DNA from: an uncultured Cryomorphaceae bacterium
Lineage (GTDB): Bacteria; Bacteroidota; Bacteroidia; Flavobacteriales; Schleiferiaceae
Length of the DNA: 64,000 bases
Assembly (NCBI GenBank): GCA_913031435.1
Contig: CAJWFD010000001.1
Location: 1 to 64,000, forward strand
Direction of reading: 5' to 3'
Shown: positions 52,766-61,262 of the stretch, piece after piece
How the letters are laid out: the number at the start of each line of letters is the position of its first letter
Numbering within the stretch: the stretch's first letter is position 1
The notes under the pieces: generated by a model
What the model was told of the DNA's origin: nothing
The model's input: only the letters and a program-made list of their open reading frames with translations
The model's database searches: none
Made by a program: the position numbers and the translations under genes

Positions 52766-53961
52766 TGCTTTATCCTACACTTACCGAAGCAGGATATAAA
52801 ATAGCCCAATGGGTTGCGCCTAAAACGTCATGGTTTTCTGTGATTACCTCGAATGCACTGGTCTGGAAAAAATCTCAACCCCTTCAGGGAAAAGTGATTT
52901 GGATGCACTGCGCTTCCTTAGGTGAGTTTGAAATGGGTAAGTCTGCATTTGAACTATATCTAGAGCGTCATCCGGACTGGAAAGGAGTGGTCACGTTTTT
53001 CTCTCCATCAGGCTATGAACCAAAGAAAACCTACAGCAGGGCACAGGTATTCTATTTGCCCTTTGACTCTCCGAAAGAGGTAAAGCGTTGGTTGACTTTT
53101 TTAAAGCCTTCTTTAGCCGTTTTTGTACGTTACGATCTTTGGCCTAATCATATTCGCGGTCTTTACAATAGCAACGTTCCAATTGCCGTTATAGGCATGT
53201 CTGCATCCCGGACACCATGGTATTTATCCAGAGGTTTGCCCATGATGAGGTCTCTTTTTAAGAAGGCTATATCTCTTTGGGGCGTGAACTCTGAGCAAGA
53301 CAGTGCTGTTCTTTCTTTTGCTGGACTTCATAGCAGTGTTCTTGGAAACCCTAAGTATGATTACGCGGTCCAATTAATGGACCAACCCGCTAGTCCACTG
53401 ATGAGAACATGGAGAAGCCTTCAGGTTAAGCCTGTCTTATTACTAGGTAGTGCGCATTTGTCCGACGTCGAGTTTGTATTAAAAAGTACATCTCTGAGCA
53501 ATTATACGCTATGGATCGTTGCTCATGACCTTCAGCAGGTGCCTGCAATGGCCTCGTTACTTGACGAAAACGGATTAAGAATAGCTTATTCAACGCAACA
53601 CGAGCCGCAGGTTTGTGAAGTTTTCATGATTGATGAGATGGGTATTCTTCCTACGTTATACGCTTTAGCGGATGCCGTATTCATTGGTGGAGGCTTCGGA
53701 AAGGCAACCCACAACGTGCTGGAGTCCGTTGCACAAGGAAAGACCGCCGCCTCTGGGCCTAATTGGCAAAAAATAGCTGAAAATAGCGCGCTCGTCCAAC
53801 AGGAATTCCTGGTACCATGTAGCACTTCAGGGGAACTCAATGCGTTTTTAAACCAGGCTCAAGAGGATGGTTTTGCCACAAATGAAAAAGCCCTCAAATG
53901 GTTGAGGGCTCAATCTGGAAGTTCTTTAAAAATAGTTGAGGCCTTAGAACAGACCATTTAG
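52765..53961 (+). CDS. waaA: 3-deoxy-D-manno-octulosonic acid (Kdo) transferase
   Basis: Adds Kdo from CMP-Kdo to the lipid A precursor at the inner membrane. 398 residues from ATG 52765 (MLYPTLTEAGYKIAQ). It has an N-terminal glycosyltransferase-N domain with HCASLGEFEMGKSAFEL (catalytic Glu region), FFSPSGYEPKKTY, and a C-terminal GT-B donor domain with GGGFGKATHNVLESVAQGK. It is translationally coupled to the preceding gene and overlaps convergent dNK by 18 bases. A terminator for that gene is hidden in its 3' codons. Confidence 0.93.
   Translation: MLYPTLTEAGYKIAQWVAPKTSWFSVITSNALVWKKSQPLQGKVIWMHCASLGEFEMGKSAFELYLERHPDWKGVVTFFSPSGYEPKKTYSRAQVFYLPFDSPKEVKRWLTFLKPSLAVFVRYDLWPNHIRGLYNSNVPIAVIGMSASRTPWYLSRGLPMMRSLFKKAISLWGVNSEQDSAVLSFAGLHSSVLGNPKYDYAVQLMDQPASPLMRTWRSLQVKPVLLLGSAHLSDVEFVLKSTSLSNYTLWIVAHDLQQVPAMASLLDENGLRIAYSTQHEPQVCEVFMIDEMGILPTLYALADAVFIGGGFGKATHNVLESVAQGKTAASGPNWQKIAENSALVQQEFLVPCSTSGELNAFLNQAQEDGFATNEKALKWLRAQSGSSLKIVEALEQTI
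53884..53910 (-). terminator. Intrinsic terminator of the kinase gene embedded in waaA
   Basis: AGCCCTCAA (53889-53897) pairs with TTGAGGGCT (53902-53910). On the minus strand a T-run follows (A-run at 53885-53889). It lies 34 bases beyond the kinase stop codon, inside the last 26 codons of waaA. Confidence 0.8.
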
Positions 53962-54558
53962 CTCTCCATCAATCAAATTAATGATTTCACCCAAATCCTC
54001 CGGGTTCTCAGGGAAATTGTTCTTATCGACATTCACGATAAGCACTTTGCCTTTGTCATAGGTATTGATCCACGCCTCGTAACGTTCGTTTAGTCTACGC
54101 AAATAGTCTATTCTTATGCTGTTTTCATAATCTCTGCCACGTTTTTGAATATGGTCCACCAAAGTAGGTACAGAAGCTCTTAGGTAAATCATGAGGTCTG
54201 GCGGCTGTAAGTGTTTTTCCATCAGCTCAAACAATCCTTTATAACTGTTAAAGTCTCTCGCGGTCATCAGGCCCATTGCATGCAGGTTTGGGGCGAAAAT
54301 ATGCGCATCCTCGTAAATCGTTCTGTCTTGGATAACATCTAAACCTTCTTCTCTGACTTGCGTTACTTGTTGAAATCTAGATCTCAAGAAATAAATCTGA
54401 AGGTTAAAACTCCACCGTTGCATTTCTTCGTAGAAGTCGTCCAGGTAAGGATTGTCATCTACATCTTCGAAATGTGGTTGGTAATTATAATGCTTTGCCA
54501 ACAAGCTCGTTAAAGTTGTTTTACCAGATCCTATATTTCCTGCGATTGCTATGTGCAT
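53944..54558 (-). CDS. Deoxynucleoside kinase family protein
   Basis: A 204-residue P-loop kinase that phosphorylates deoxynucleosides for salvage. P-loop GNIGSGKTTL at 7-16, FEDVDDNPYLDDFYEE with acidic substrate contacts, the DRTIYEDAHIF (DRS-like) motif and the lid RGRDYENSIRIDYL. The exact specificity (dA/dG or broad) is not readable. Divergent from the DUF3050 gene by 49 bases. Confidence 0.92.
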   Translation of the reverse strand: MHIAIAGNIGSGKTTLTSLLAKHYNYQPHFEDVDDNPYLDDFYEEMQRWSFNLQIYFLRSRFQQVTQVREEGLDVIQDRTIYEDAHIFAPNLHAMGLMTARDFNSYKGLFELMEKHLQPPDLMIYLRASVPTLVDHIQKRGRDYENSIRIDYLRRLNERYEAWINTYDKGKVLIVNVDKNNFPENPEDLGEIINLIDGELNGLF

Positions 54559-54607
54559 CAGATGTATTTTTGTAGATGCAAAGTAATAAAAAGTGTCAAA
54601 AGGAACG

Positions 54608-55387
54608 ATGAAAATAGACTACGTAAAATCACAAATATCAAATGTTCGCCAGGAATTGATCGATCATCAAGCATTTACATGGGTTGACGACTTAAATAAG
54701 GCGAGAATCTTTATGGAATCTCATGTTTGGGCTGTTTGGGACTTTATGGTCTTATTAAAGGGCTTACAACGCCAACTTACCTGCGTGGACACCTATTGGG
54801 TGCCCACTGGAAATCCTGAAGTACGCAGATTGATCAATGAAATTGTATTTGGAGAGGAAAGCGATATTGATCAAAACGGCAACGCAGTAAGTCATTTTGA
54901 GCTATACGTTCAAGCAATGGTCGAAGCTGGAGCGAATACGCAGCCTATTTTGACCTTTATAGAAGAATTGAAGCTAGGGGTCGATCCAAAAATTGCATTG
55001 GAACGAAGTGCGGCACCAGAGGGTTCTAAGAAATTTGTTCTTGCAACGCTCGATGTTGTTGAGCGCGGACATGCCCACGAAATAGCAGCGGTATTTACTT
55101 TTGGGCGAGAAGACTTGATCCCCGACATGTTTATTGAGATTGTTAAAAATCTTAAAGAAGCATTCCCCACCGAGCTTAGTCTCTTTACTTATTACTTGGA
55201 AAGACACATTGAGATTGATGGTGATCTACATGGTCAATTGGCTGAGAGAATGGTGCTTGAGCTGTGCGCGGATAATAAAAATCATTGGGAGCAGGCCTTA
55301 GCGTTATCCTCAGCTGCTCTTCGTGCGCGCATTCAGCTCTGGACCTCTGTTATACAGGAACATCAAGACGTCTGTTTAGCGCTATAA
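54608..55387 (+). CDS. DUF3050 family protein (heme-oxygenase-like fold)
   Basis: A 259-residue all-helical protein matching DUF3050, which belongs to the heme oxygenase-like superfamily. ATG 54608 (MKIDYVKSQISN) follows AGGAA and is preferred over a GTG at 54593. Histidines and acidic residues that may bind metal recur: MESHVWAVWDFM, SHFELYVQAMVEAG and ERHIEIDGDLHG, as in di-iron or heme-oxygenase-like enzymes. Function is unknown. The 3' end overlaps GH3 by 38 bases. Confidence 0.85.
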   Translation: MKIDYVKSQISNVRQELIDHQAFTWVDDLNKARIFMESHVWAVWDFMVLLKGLQRQLTCVDTYWVPTGNPEVRRLINEIVFGEESDIDQNGNAVSHFELYVQAMVEAGANTQPILTFIEELKLGVDPKIALERSAAPEGSKKFVLATLDVVERGHAHEIAAVFTFGREDLIPDMFIEIVKNLKEAFPTELSLFTYYLERHIEIDGDLHGQLAERMVLELCADNKNHWEQALALSSAALRARIQLWTSVIQEHQDVCLAL

Positions 55388-56882
55388 ATTGCTCCATAAA
55401 TAAACGGTTGTTGCTGAGACGTGGAATCTTGTTTTGACCCCCAAGTTTACCTTTTAACTTGAGCCAGTCATGAAACAAAAAATCTCTTGCGATGACCAAT
55501 TCTAATGGTCCTAGGACCAATCCGGATTTACGCTTGGCGCCATAATCTGAATTTAGACTTTGAATGCTCTGGTCTAACGAATGGGTAAAGGCTTTAAGGT
55601 CTTTAGGTGTTTTTTCAAACTCTATGATCCACTGGTGAGCGCCGCAGGATGCGTCTTCCATAAAAATGGGTCCAGCATGAAAGTCACGGACGCTGCATTG
55701 GTGTATTTCGCATGCGTTTTGTAAAGCTTCCTCTGCGTTAGAAACAATCAATTCTTCTCCAAATGCGTTGATGTAATGGGCTGTTCGTCCGCTCAGCTTA
55801 ATACGGTGCGGTTGGGTAGAGAGGAATTTAACGGTATCACCTAAGATGTATCTCCACAGCCCGCCATTAGTCGTGATAACGATAGCATACTCCATGCCTA
55901 TGATAACTTTTTCAAGGGATATCGTATTACTTTCTGTGCCGTGGAAATCCGACATTGGAATGAATTCATAGTAGATGCCAGAGTCTAGTAAAAGAAGCAT
56001 CCCTTCGTGATTAGGGTCATCTTGAATGGCGAAAAATCCTTCTGAAGCATTGTAATTTTCCATGAAGGTTACTTGATTCCCTGGCATCAACTGGCGAAAC
56101 TGATTTTCGTAAGGGACGAAGTTTACTCCACCGTGTGCAAAGAGTTCAAGGTTGGGCCAAACCTCCAAAAGATTATTTTTTCCAGTACGTTCTAAAACCT
56201 TATTGAATAATACCAGAAACCAGCTACTTACACCCCAAAAGGAGGTGATGTTTTGATCAATGACTTCGTCTAAAATGGCTTCTATTTTTTCCTCCCATTC
56301 TGTCATCAAAGCCGTGTTAGGGCTAGGTGCGCTCATAAACTCTGCCCAAGTAGGAATGTTTTGAATCAGTATGGCGCTTAAATCTCCCGACTTACTCAAT
56401 CCATGCTGTTCAAGGACTGTTGATCCACCTAAGCGGAGTCCAAGTCCTTCAAATAACTTAGAGTCTGGCCGGTGGTTAAGGTAGATGGCCAATTCATAAC
56501 GTCCGCCGGCGAAATGACAACTGTTGATGCTGTCTTGAGAAACCGGAATATACTTGGATTTCCCTGAGGTAGTTCCAGAGCTTTTTGCGTACCATTTTAT
56601 TTGCCCTGGCCAAAGAACATTTGATTCACCAGACCGCATACGTTCAATAGATTCTTTAAGATCACCATAAGTAGCAAGTGGAATACGTTTTGAAAACGTT
56701 TTGAAGTTGTGAATGGTGTCAAAACCATATGCTTTTCCAAATTCCGTGTTCTTGGCTTTTTGTAACAATCCGGACATCACAGCACGTTGCGCCACAAAAG
56801 GCTCCTTAGAAGAATGTAACAGTTCTTCCATGTACTTCTTAAGATTGAAGCGAATAACTTTATTAACGAGCGAATAAAACAC
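55350..56882 (-). CDS. GH3 family acyl-AMP ligase-like protein
   Basis: A 510-residue member of the GH3/acyl-adenylate superfamily. The ATP-binding loop is SSGTTSGKSKYIPVS (about residues 101-115); YNASEGFFAIQDD and YILGDTVKF are further adenylate motifs. Plant GH3 enzymes conjugate amino acids to plant hormones; bacterial homologues have no established role. It is divergent from DUF2797 with 63 bases between, a neighbour pair that I recall from other Bacteroidota. Confidence 0.88.
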   Translation of the reverse strand: MFYSLVNKVIRFNLKKYMEELLHSSKEPFVAQRAVMSGLLQKAKNTEFGKAYGFDTIHNFKTFSKRIPLATYGDLKESIERMRSGESNVLWPGQIKWYAKSSGTTSGKSKYIPVSQDSINSCHFAGGRYELAIYLNHRPDSKLFEGLGLRLGGSTVLEQHGLSKSGDLSAILIQNIPTWAEFMSAPSPNTALMTEWEEKIEAILDEVIDQNITSFWGVSSWFLVLFNKVLERTGKNNLLEVWPNLELFAHGGVNFVPYENQFRQLMPGNQVTFMENYNASEGFFAIQDDPNHEGMLLLLDSGIYYEFIPMSDFHGTESNTISLEKVIIGMEYAIVITTNGGLWRYILGDTVKFLSTQPHRIKLSGRTAHYINAFGEELIVSNAEEALQNACEIHQCSVRDFHAGPIFMEDASCGAHQWIIEFEKTPKDLKAFTHSLDQSIQSLNSDYGAKRKSGLVLGPLELVIARDFLFHDWLKLKGKLGGQNKIPRLSNNRLFMEQFIALNRRLDVPV

Positions 56883-56945
56883 GGTTTTGGCTTAGGCTTG
56901 TGGATTGATTTATAACTTCACACTTGTCATTAAAAATACTCTAAA

Positions 56946-57743
56946 ATGCGATTTACTGGTCCCTTACGGAAAATGTCTACTCAATACGGTGAAACAATAA
57001 GGTACGCCCTTAAATTGGGAGAAGATATGCTCTTTGTGAATCAATTGATTGGAAAAACCATACGTATCCAATTCGTGGGCAATCATACCTGCTTTTGTGG
57101 TTCAGTAGTGCCTGAAGTATACAGACAAAACTTTTGTAAGGAGTGCTTCTTTTCAAAGCCTGAGGCATCTCCTTCCATCATGAGGCCGGAATTAAGTCAA
57201 GCTCATTTGGGTATAGCAGACCGGGATCTTGAATTCGAGAAAAGAATGCAGCTTCAGCCCCATTTGGTCTATTTAGCGAAAACAGATCGAATCAAGGTGG
57301 GGGTAACACGCAATACTCAGATGCCCTATCGATGGATGGACCAGGGTGCAAGGCAAGCCATAATTCTCTTAGAAACGCCCAACAGATATTTAGCAGGAGA
57401 AGCAGAGGTAGCTTTGAAGGATCATTTCACGGATAAAACTTCTTGGCAGGCCATGCTCAAGGATTTAGGTACAGATGCACAGTTGGGTGAATCTAAAGAA
57501 ATAGCCCTTGCCGCTTTACCACCGCACCTCAAGAAGTATTCAGAAGTGTCAAATAAAATCTGGGATTTCCATTACCCTATCGTTCATCAACCTGAAAAAA
57601 TAAAAAGTATCAGCTTTAAGCAAAAAGGGGATCAGTGGGAAGGTGAGCTATTTGGTATTCGCGGACAATACCTGATCACGAGCGTTGGTGTATTCAATGT
57701 TCGTTCTCATGAGGGTTTCATGGTAGAAGTAGAAGTGAGGTGA
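56946..57743 (+). CDS. DUF2797 family protein
   Basis: A 265-residue protein of the DUF2797 family. Cysteines in CFCGSV and FCKECFF (about 55-80) form a likely zinc site. A GIY-YIG-like stretch HLVYLAKTDRIKVGVTRNTQMPYRW is followed by a helical region. No function is established. It is divergent from GH3 and ends 1 base before convergent yhhQ. Confidence 0.88.
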   Translation: MRFTGPLRKMSTQYGETIRYALKLGEDMLFVNQLIGKTIRIQFVGNHTCFCGSVVPEVYRQNFCKECFFSKPEASPSIMRPELSQAHLGIADRDLEFEKRMQLQPHLVYLAKTDRIKVGVTRNTQMPYRWMDQGARQAIILLETPNRYLAGEAEVALKDHFTDKTSWQAMLKDLGTDAQLGESKEIALAALPPHLKKYSEVSNKIWDFHYPIVHQPEKIKSISFKQKGDQWEGELFGIRGQYLITSVGVFNVRSHEGFMVEVEVR

Positions 57744-57744
57744 C

Positions 57745-58422
57745 CTACAATTGTATTTCTTCGCCCTTTTTGATTCCGAAATAAGACCGCGCCCAGGCCA
57801 TGAATCCATAAATTATAAAGGTGTCTAGCGCTGCGAAAATAACTTTAAATAGCCACCCGTCTGAGATATAAGAACCCATTGTGGACCAGCTCTCTACGCC
57901 AAAAAACAAAATAACTACTACCAGAGTAGTGTCTATAAATTGAGAAATCACGGTAGAAAAGTTATTTCGCACCCATAACATTTCTCCTTTCGTTACGCGC
58001 TTCCAGAAGTGAAACAACCGCACATCGATGAGTTGTGCCACGATATATGCCATCATAGAAGCTGCGATAACACGCCACGCATTTTGAAAGACTTGGTTGA
58101 ACGTTTCGTCATCTATAGGAGAACCTTCGATCGCGGGAAATTGAGCGCCAAGCCAAAGAATGAACAATACGAATATGCTCGCAAACAGACCGGACAGTAC
58201 CACGTGCGTTGTTCTCTTCTGGCCGTATAGCTCACTCAATATATCCGTGATTAAAAAAGTAAGAGGGTAGGGCAGTACACCTGCACTAATGACAAAGGTT
58301 TTGAACCCTAAGTCTATGGAAATAAATTTATTAGCGATTAAATTACAGGTAATCAGCGCCGCTATGAATAATGCACCTAGAATATAGTACAGTCTTTCTG
58401 CTACAAACGCTTTCTTAGTCAT
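57745..58422 (-). CDS. yhhQ: Queuosine precursor transporter
   Basis: A 225-residue inner-membrane protein with six hydrophobic segments, of the YhhQ/ECF-like family that imports queuosine precursors (preQ0/preQ1) for tRNA modification. Segments VLPYPLTFLITDILSELYGQKRT and AQLIDVRLFHFWKRVT with RNNFSTVISQFIDTTLVV are the family hallmarks. Its start overlaps the end of sppA by 8 bases, so the two are co-transcribed. Confidence 0.94.
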   Translation of the reverse strand: MTKKAFVAERLYYILGALFIAALITCNLIANKFISIDLGFKTFVISAGVLPYPLTFLITDILSELYGQKRTTHVVLSGLFASIFVLFILWLGAQFPAIEGSPIDDETFNQVFQNAWRVIAASMMAYIVAQLIDVRLFHFWKRVTKGEMLWVRNNFSTVISQFIDTTLVVVILFFGVESWSTMGSYISDGWLFKVIFAALDTFIIYGFMAWARSYFGIKKGEEIQL

Positions 58423-60163
58423 TGAATTGGCGGAAAATAGGATTCATTCTCGCTTGCATTCCAGGATTTTCAATCAGTGATTTCAACTCTAACATCGCGG
58501 GATGCTGGTCTACCATCTGCAGTACATTGTTTGAGGTTGAATGACTAGAGGAAGATATAGAAGTGAATGCTTTTAAATAACGCTCAATCCCTTGATCAAG
58601 ATTGGGCAACTCATAAATCCGGTAGTCTGAAACCTCTCCTAATTCAGCTGCAAAGGCTATGGCATCCTTAAGATTGCCCTCATAATCTGCCAGTCCATTT
58701 GCTACAGCGTCGTTACCTGACCACATGCGACCTCCACCTATAGATTTAACATATTCCATCGTCGTGTCTCGGCCAGCTGCCACCTTCCCCGTGAAGTCAT
58801 CGTAACCGAAATCAATCATTCGTTGAAGCAACGCATATTGTTGCACCGTAGGATGGCGATAGAGGTTGGGAAAGTTAGCAAAAGGATGCGTTTGTACTTC
58901 TTCTATGGTCAAGCCAAGTTTTTGGTTGATTAATTCCTCTGCAGTAAATAAACTCATGAAGATCCCAATACTTCCTGTGATGGTAGTAGAATTCGTGAAT
59001 ATGGCATCTGCATTACAGCTGATATAGTATCCGCCAGATGCAGCATAATTCCCTTGACTAACTACAATAGGCTTCTGAACTCCTTCTATAGTATGGTGAA
59101 TTATATCAGAGGTCAAAGCGCTACCACCAGGGCTGTTTACCCGGAGAACGATGGCCTTGACTCTTTTGTTGTTGTTCGCCTTTTCAAGGGCTTTAATGAT
59201 GTTTTTAGTACCAATGCTTGACTCATCTCCAGTGCCATTTCCAATGGTTCCATTCGCATAGATCACGGCAACACGATCTTTCGCAGTTTCTTTTTGCAAG
59301 GATTGTTTGTAGCTGCTCCAATTCAGTATTTCATATCGCTCCTCAAAGCTTTTGATCACATCTTCTCTGTAGCCCAACGCATCTACTAATCCTGATGCTT
59401 CAATCTGTGCTGCATTCATGCCCACCCATTGATTTGCACAGGAATCTATCGCAGTCTGGTTCAGTCCTTTCTGAGATAATCCGTTGGAAATAAAATTCCA
59501 AAACTGAGAAGTTAAATGGGTCAACTGAAGTCTGTTTTCCTCACTCATTTCGTTTGAAATAAAGGGCTCAACAGCGGCCTTAAAGTTATTACCGGTTCCT
59601 CTGACCACAAGTGGCTCGATACCTATTTTTTCAAAAAACGCCTTGTAATACGTACTGCTAATACCTATTCCTCGAAGGTCATATATGCCGCCGGGATGAA
59701 GTATAGTCGAATCCGAATAGCTTGCGAGATAGGCCCCCTTTTGGGTATAGTATTCTCCATAGCTGTAGACAGGCTTACCGCTTATGCTTTTAAATTCTTT
59801 TAAATAGTCTCCAAACTCCTCTAGCGCACCGTAACCCGCGGAAAAAACCCCTTGATCTAGAAGTATTCCCTGTATGTTGTCATCCGTGGCCGCCTGATTT
59901 AGTCCAGCCATGAGTTCGTTCAGCCCTAGAGTCAAATCACCATCTAAGCCGAGACTTGATAAGTTCAGCTCCGCCAATGGGTTTTCAATAGCCCGGTCCT
60001 CAAGGCTTCCGGATAAGTTGATTTTTAAAAGACTGTTCTCTTGTACCTTTGGTGCATCAGATTCTGTAGTTAGCCCGATTGCGACAAGGAGTACAACGGA
60101 CAAGACAAATAAGGAAACCAAGGCTGTCAATACAGCTAATACGGTAGTAAAGAATGATTTCAT
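58415..60163 (-). CDS. sppA: Signal peptide peptidase SppA, 67K type
   Basis: Membrane-bound protease that digests cleaved signal peptides. 582 residues from ATG 60163: an N-terminal membrane helix (VLTALVSLFVLSVVLLVAIG), then two ClpP-like halves, as in E. coli SppA. The catalytic pair is K195 (NNFKAAVEPF) and S376 (YAASGGYYIS), with NSPGGSALTSD at about 343-353. The longer frame to 60229 would cover the folK start and is rejected. Its ATG shares two bases with the divergent folK ATG (CATG), and its promoter lies inside folK. Confidence 0.96.
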   Translation of the reverse strand: MKSFFTTVLAVLTALVSLFVLSVVLLVAIGLTTESDAPKVQENSLLKINLSGSLEDRAIENPLAELNLSSLGLDGDLTLGLNELMAGLNQAATDDNIQGILLDQGVFSAGYGALEEFGDYLKEFKSISGKPVYSYGEYYTQKGAYLASYSDSTILHPGGIYDLRGIGISSTYYKAFFEKIGIEPLVVRGTGNNFKAAVEPFISNEMSEENRLQLTHLTSQFWNFISNGLSQKGLNQTAIDSCANQWVGMNAAQIEASGLVDALGYREDVIKSFEERYEILNWSSYKQSLQKETAKDRVAVIYANGTIGNGTGDESSIGTKNIIKALEKANNNKRVKAIVLRVNSPGGSALTSDIIHHTIEGVQKPIVVSQGNYAASGGYYISCNADAIFTNSTTITGSIGIFMSLFTAEELINQKLGLTIEEVQTHPFANFPNLYRHPTVQQYALLQRMIDFGYDDFTGKVAAGRDTTMEYVKSIGGGRMWSGNDAVANGLADYEGNLKDAIAFAAELGEVSDYRIYELPNLDQGIERYLKAFTSISSSSHSTSNNVLQMVDQHPAMLELKSLIENPGMQARMNPIFRQFND

Positions 60164-60656
60164 GAGCACAGGAATTCTATTGTTGGGCACAAATTTAGGC
60201 GATAAATACCGTAATATACAATCTGCCATAGACCACTTGCGTGACTTTTGTAATGTGCTAAGCGAGAGTCACTGTTATGAAAGTCCTGCGTGGGGCTATG
60301 ATAGTGAATCCACCTACATAAATCAGGCGGTAGAAGTTCAGTTCGAACATTCTCCTGAAGAATTCATGACGGTCCTACTTGAGACGGAAGAGCATCTGGG
60401 TCGAATACGACTTGCAGAAGGTTACTCGGATCGTATTATTGATATTGATATTTTAGCGATTGAACGATTTCAGTGCGATACGATCCATCTAAAAGTGCCC
60501 CATCCCAGATTGAATGAACGACTTTTCGCTCTACTACCTATGCAAGAATTATGGCCTTATTGGATAGATGGAAGGCTTAATAAGTCTATCTCAGTGTTGA
60601 TTAGCGAATGTAACAAGAAGGATATGCCTATCCAGATAGGAAAGCACCAAAGGTAG
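60162..60656 (+). CDS. folK: 2-amino-4-hydroxy-6-hydroxymethyldihydropteridine pyrophosphokinase
   Basis: Transfers pyrophosphate from ATP to the pterin in folate synthesis. 164 residues from ATG 60162 (MSTGILLLGTNLGDKYRNI). The magnesium and pterin motifs RIIDIDILAIE (DxD) and HPRLNERLFALLPMQEL are present, as is CYESPAWGY. The longer frame to 59910 lies over sppA and is rejected. A weak promoter (TACCTTTG at 60044-60051, -33 spacing 23) lies inside sppA. Confidence 0.95.
   Translation: MSTGILLLGTNLGDKYRNIQSAIDHLRDFCNVLSESHCYESPAWGYDSESTYINQAVEVQFEHSPEEFMTVLLETEEHLGRIRLAEGYSDRIIDIDILAIERFQCDTIHLKVPHPRLNERLFALLPMQELWPYWIDGRLNKSISVLISECNKKDMPIQIGKHQR
60190..60221 (-). promoter_or_regulatory. 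sppA promoter inside the folK coding region
   Basis: On the minus strand TTG (plus 60219-60221), a 21-base spacer, and TAAATTTG (plus 60190-60197) match the -33/-7 consensus, about 27 bases upstream of the sppA ATG. The -7 element overlaps the folK codons for the G-T-N-L-G motif. Confidence 0.55.
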
Positions 60657-60665
60657 GATACTAGT

Positions 60666-61193
60666 TTACTCGTTTGAAAGCTGCTTGTGTAATTCATAAA
60701 GTGCCATTCCTGTGCTCACACTGACGTTTAAACTGTGTTTGGTGCCGAATTGTTTGATCTCAATTACATCATCACTAAAATCAACGACCTCCTGAGCAAC
60801 GCCTTTGACTTCATGTCCTAGGACAAGCACAGTAGAACCAGTAGCGAGGTAATCTCTTAAATCAACACTTCTTTCCGCTTGTTCTAAAGAGGCAATCCGA
60901 TGTCCCTCCTTTCGTAACTCGTCAAGGCAACTCATGGTACTTTCATGGTGTGACCATTCCACACTCTCTGTTGCGCCTAGGGCTGTTTTTTCAATTTCAG
61001 CGTGCCCCGGCTTTGGGGTTAATCCACACAGATAAATATGTGCTACTCTAAAGCAATCGGCAGTTCGAAAAATGCTTCCTACATTATGCATGCTTCGTAT
61101 ATTGTCCAAAACCAATATTAAGGGTGTCTTTTCTGAGTTTGTATACTCCTCAGTAGATAATCTGCCTAATTCACTATTACGTAGTTTTCTCAT
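60666..61193 (-). CDS. TrmH/SpoU family RNA 2'-O-methyltransferase
   Basis: A 175-residue SPOUT methyltransferase. Motif 1 LVLDNIRSMHNVGSIFRTADCF, motif 2 STVLVLGHEVKGV and motif 3 IKQFGTKHSLNVSVSTGMALYEL with the knot residues are present. Without the N-terminal substrate-binding extension, the target (tRNA or rRNA) is not clear. Divergent from mutS with 69 bases between. Confidence 0.93.
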   Translation of the reverse strand: MRKLRNSELGRLSTEEYTNSEKTPLILVLDNIRSMHNVGSIFRTADCFRVAHIYLCGLTPKPGHAEIEKTALGATESVEWSHHESTMSCLDELRKEGHRIASLEQAERSVDLRDYLATGSTVLVLGHEVKGVAQEVVDFSDDVIEIKQFGTKHSLNVSVSTGMALYELHKQLSNE

Positions 61194-61215
61194 CGGACGG
61201 AACCTCTTACATTTG
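61185..61215 (+). promoter_or_regulatory. Candidate mutS promoter
   Basis: TACATTTG at 61208-61215 fits TAnnTTTG; TTTT at 61185-61188, 19 bases upstream, is a near -33. It overlaps the first codons of the divergent methyltransferase gene. Confidence 0.4.
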
Positions 61216-61262
61216 ATAATTATTCTTCACCTGAAGTGAAGCTGCCACAAAGAACGATATAA

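Noticed and set aside
59910-60161. N-terminal extension of folK and the matching extension of sppA (60164-60229)
   Set aside because: Family lengths and the signal/anchor start of SppA fit the CATG-overlapping starts.
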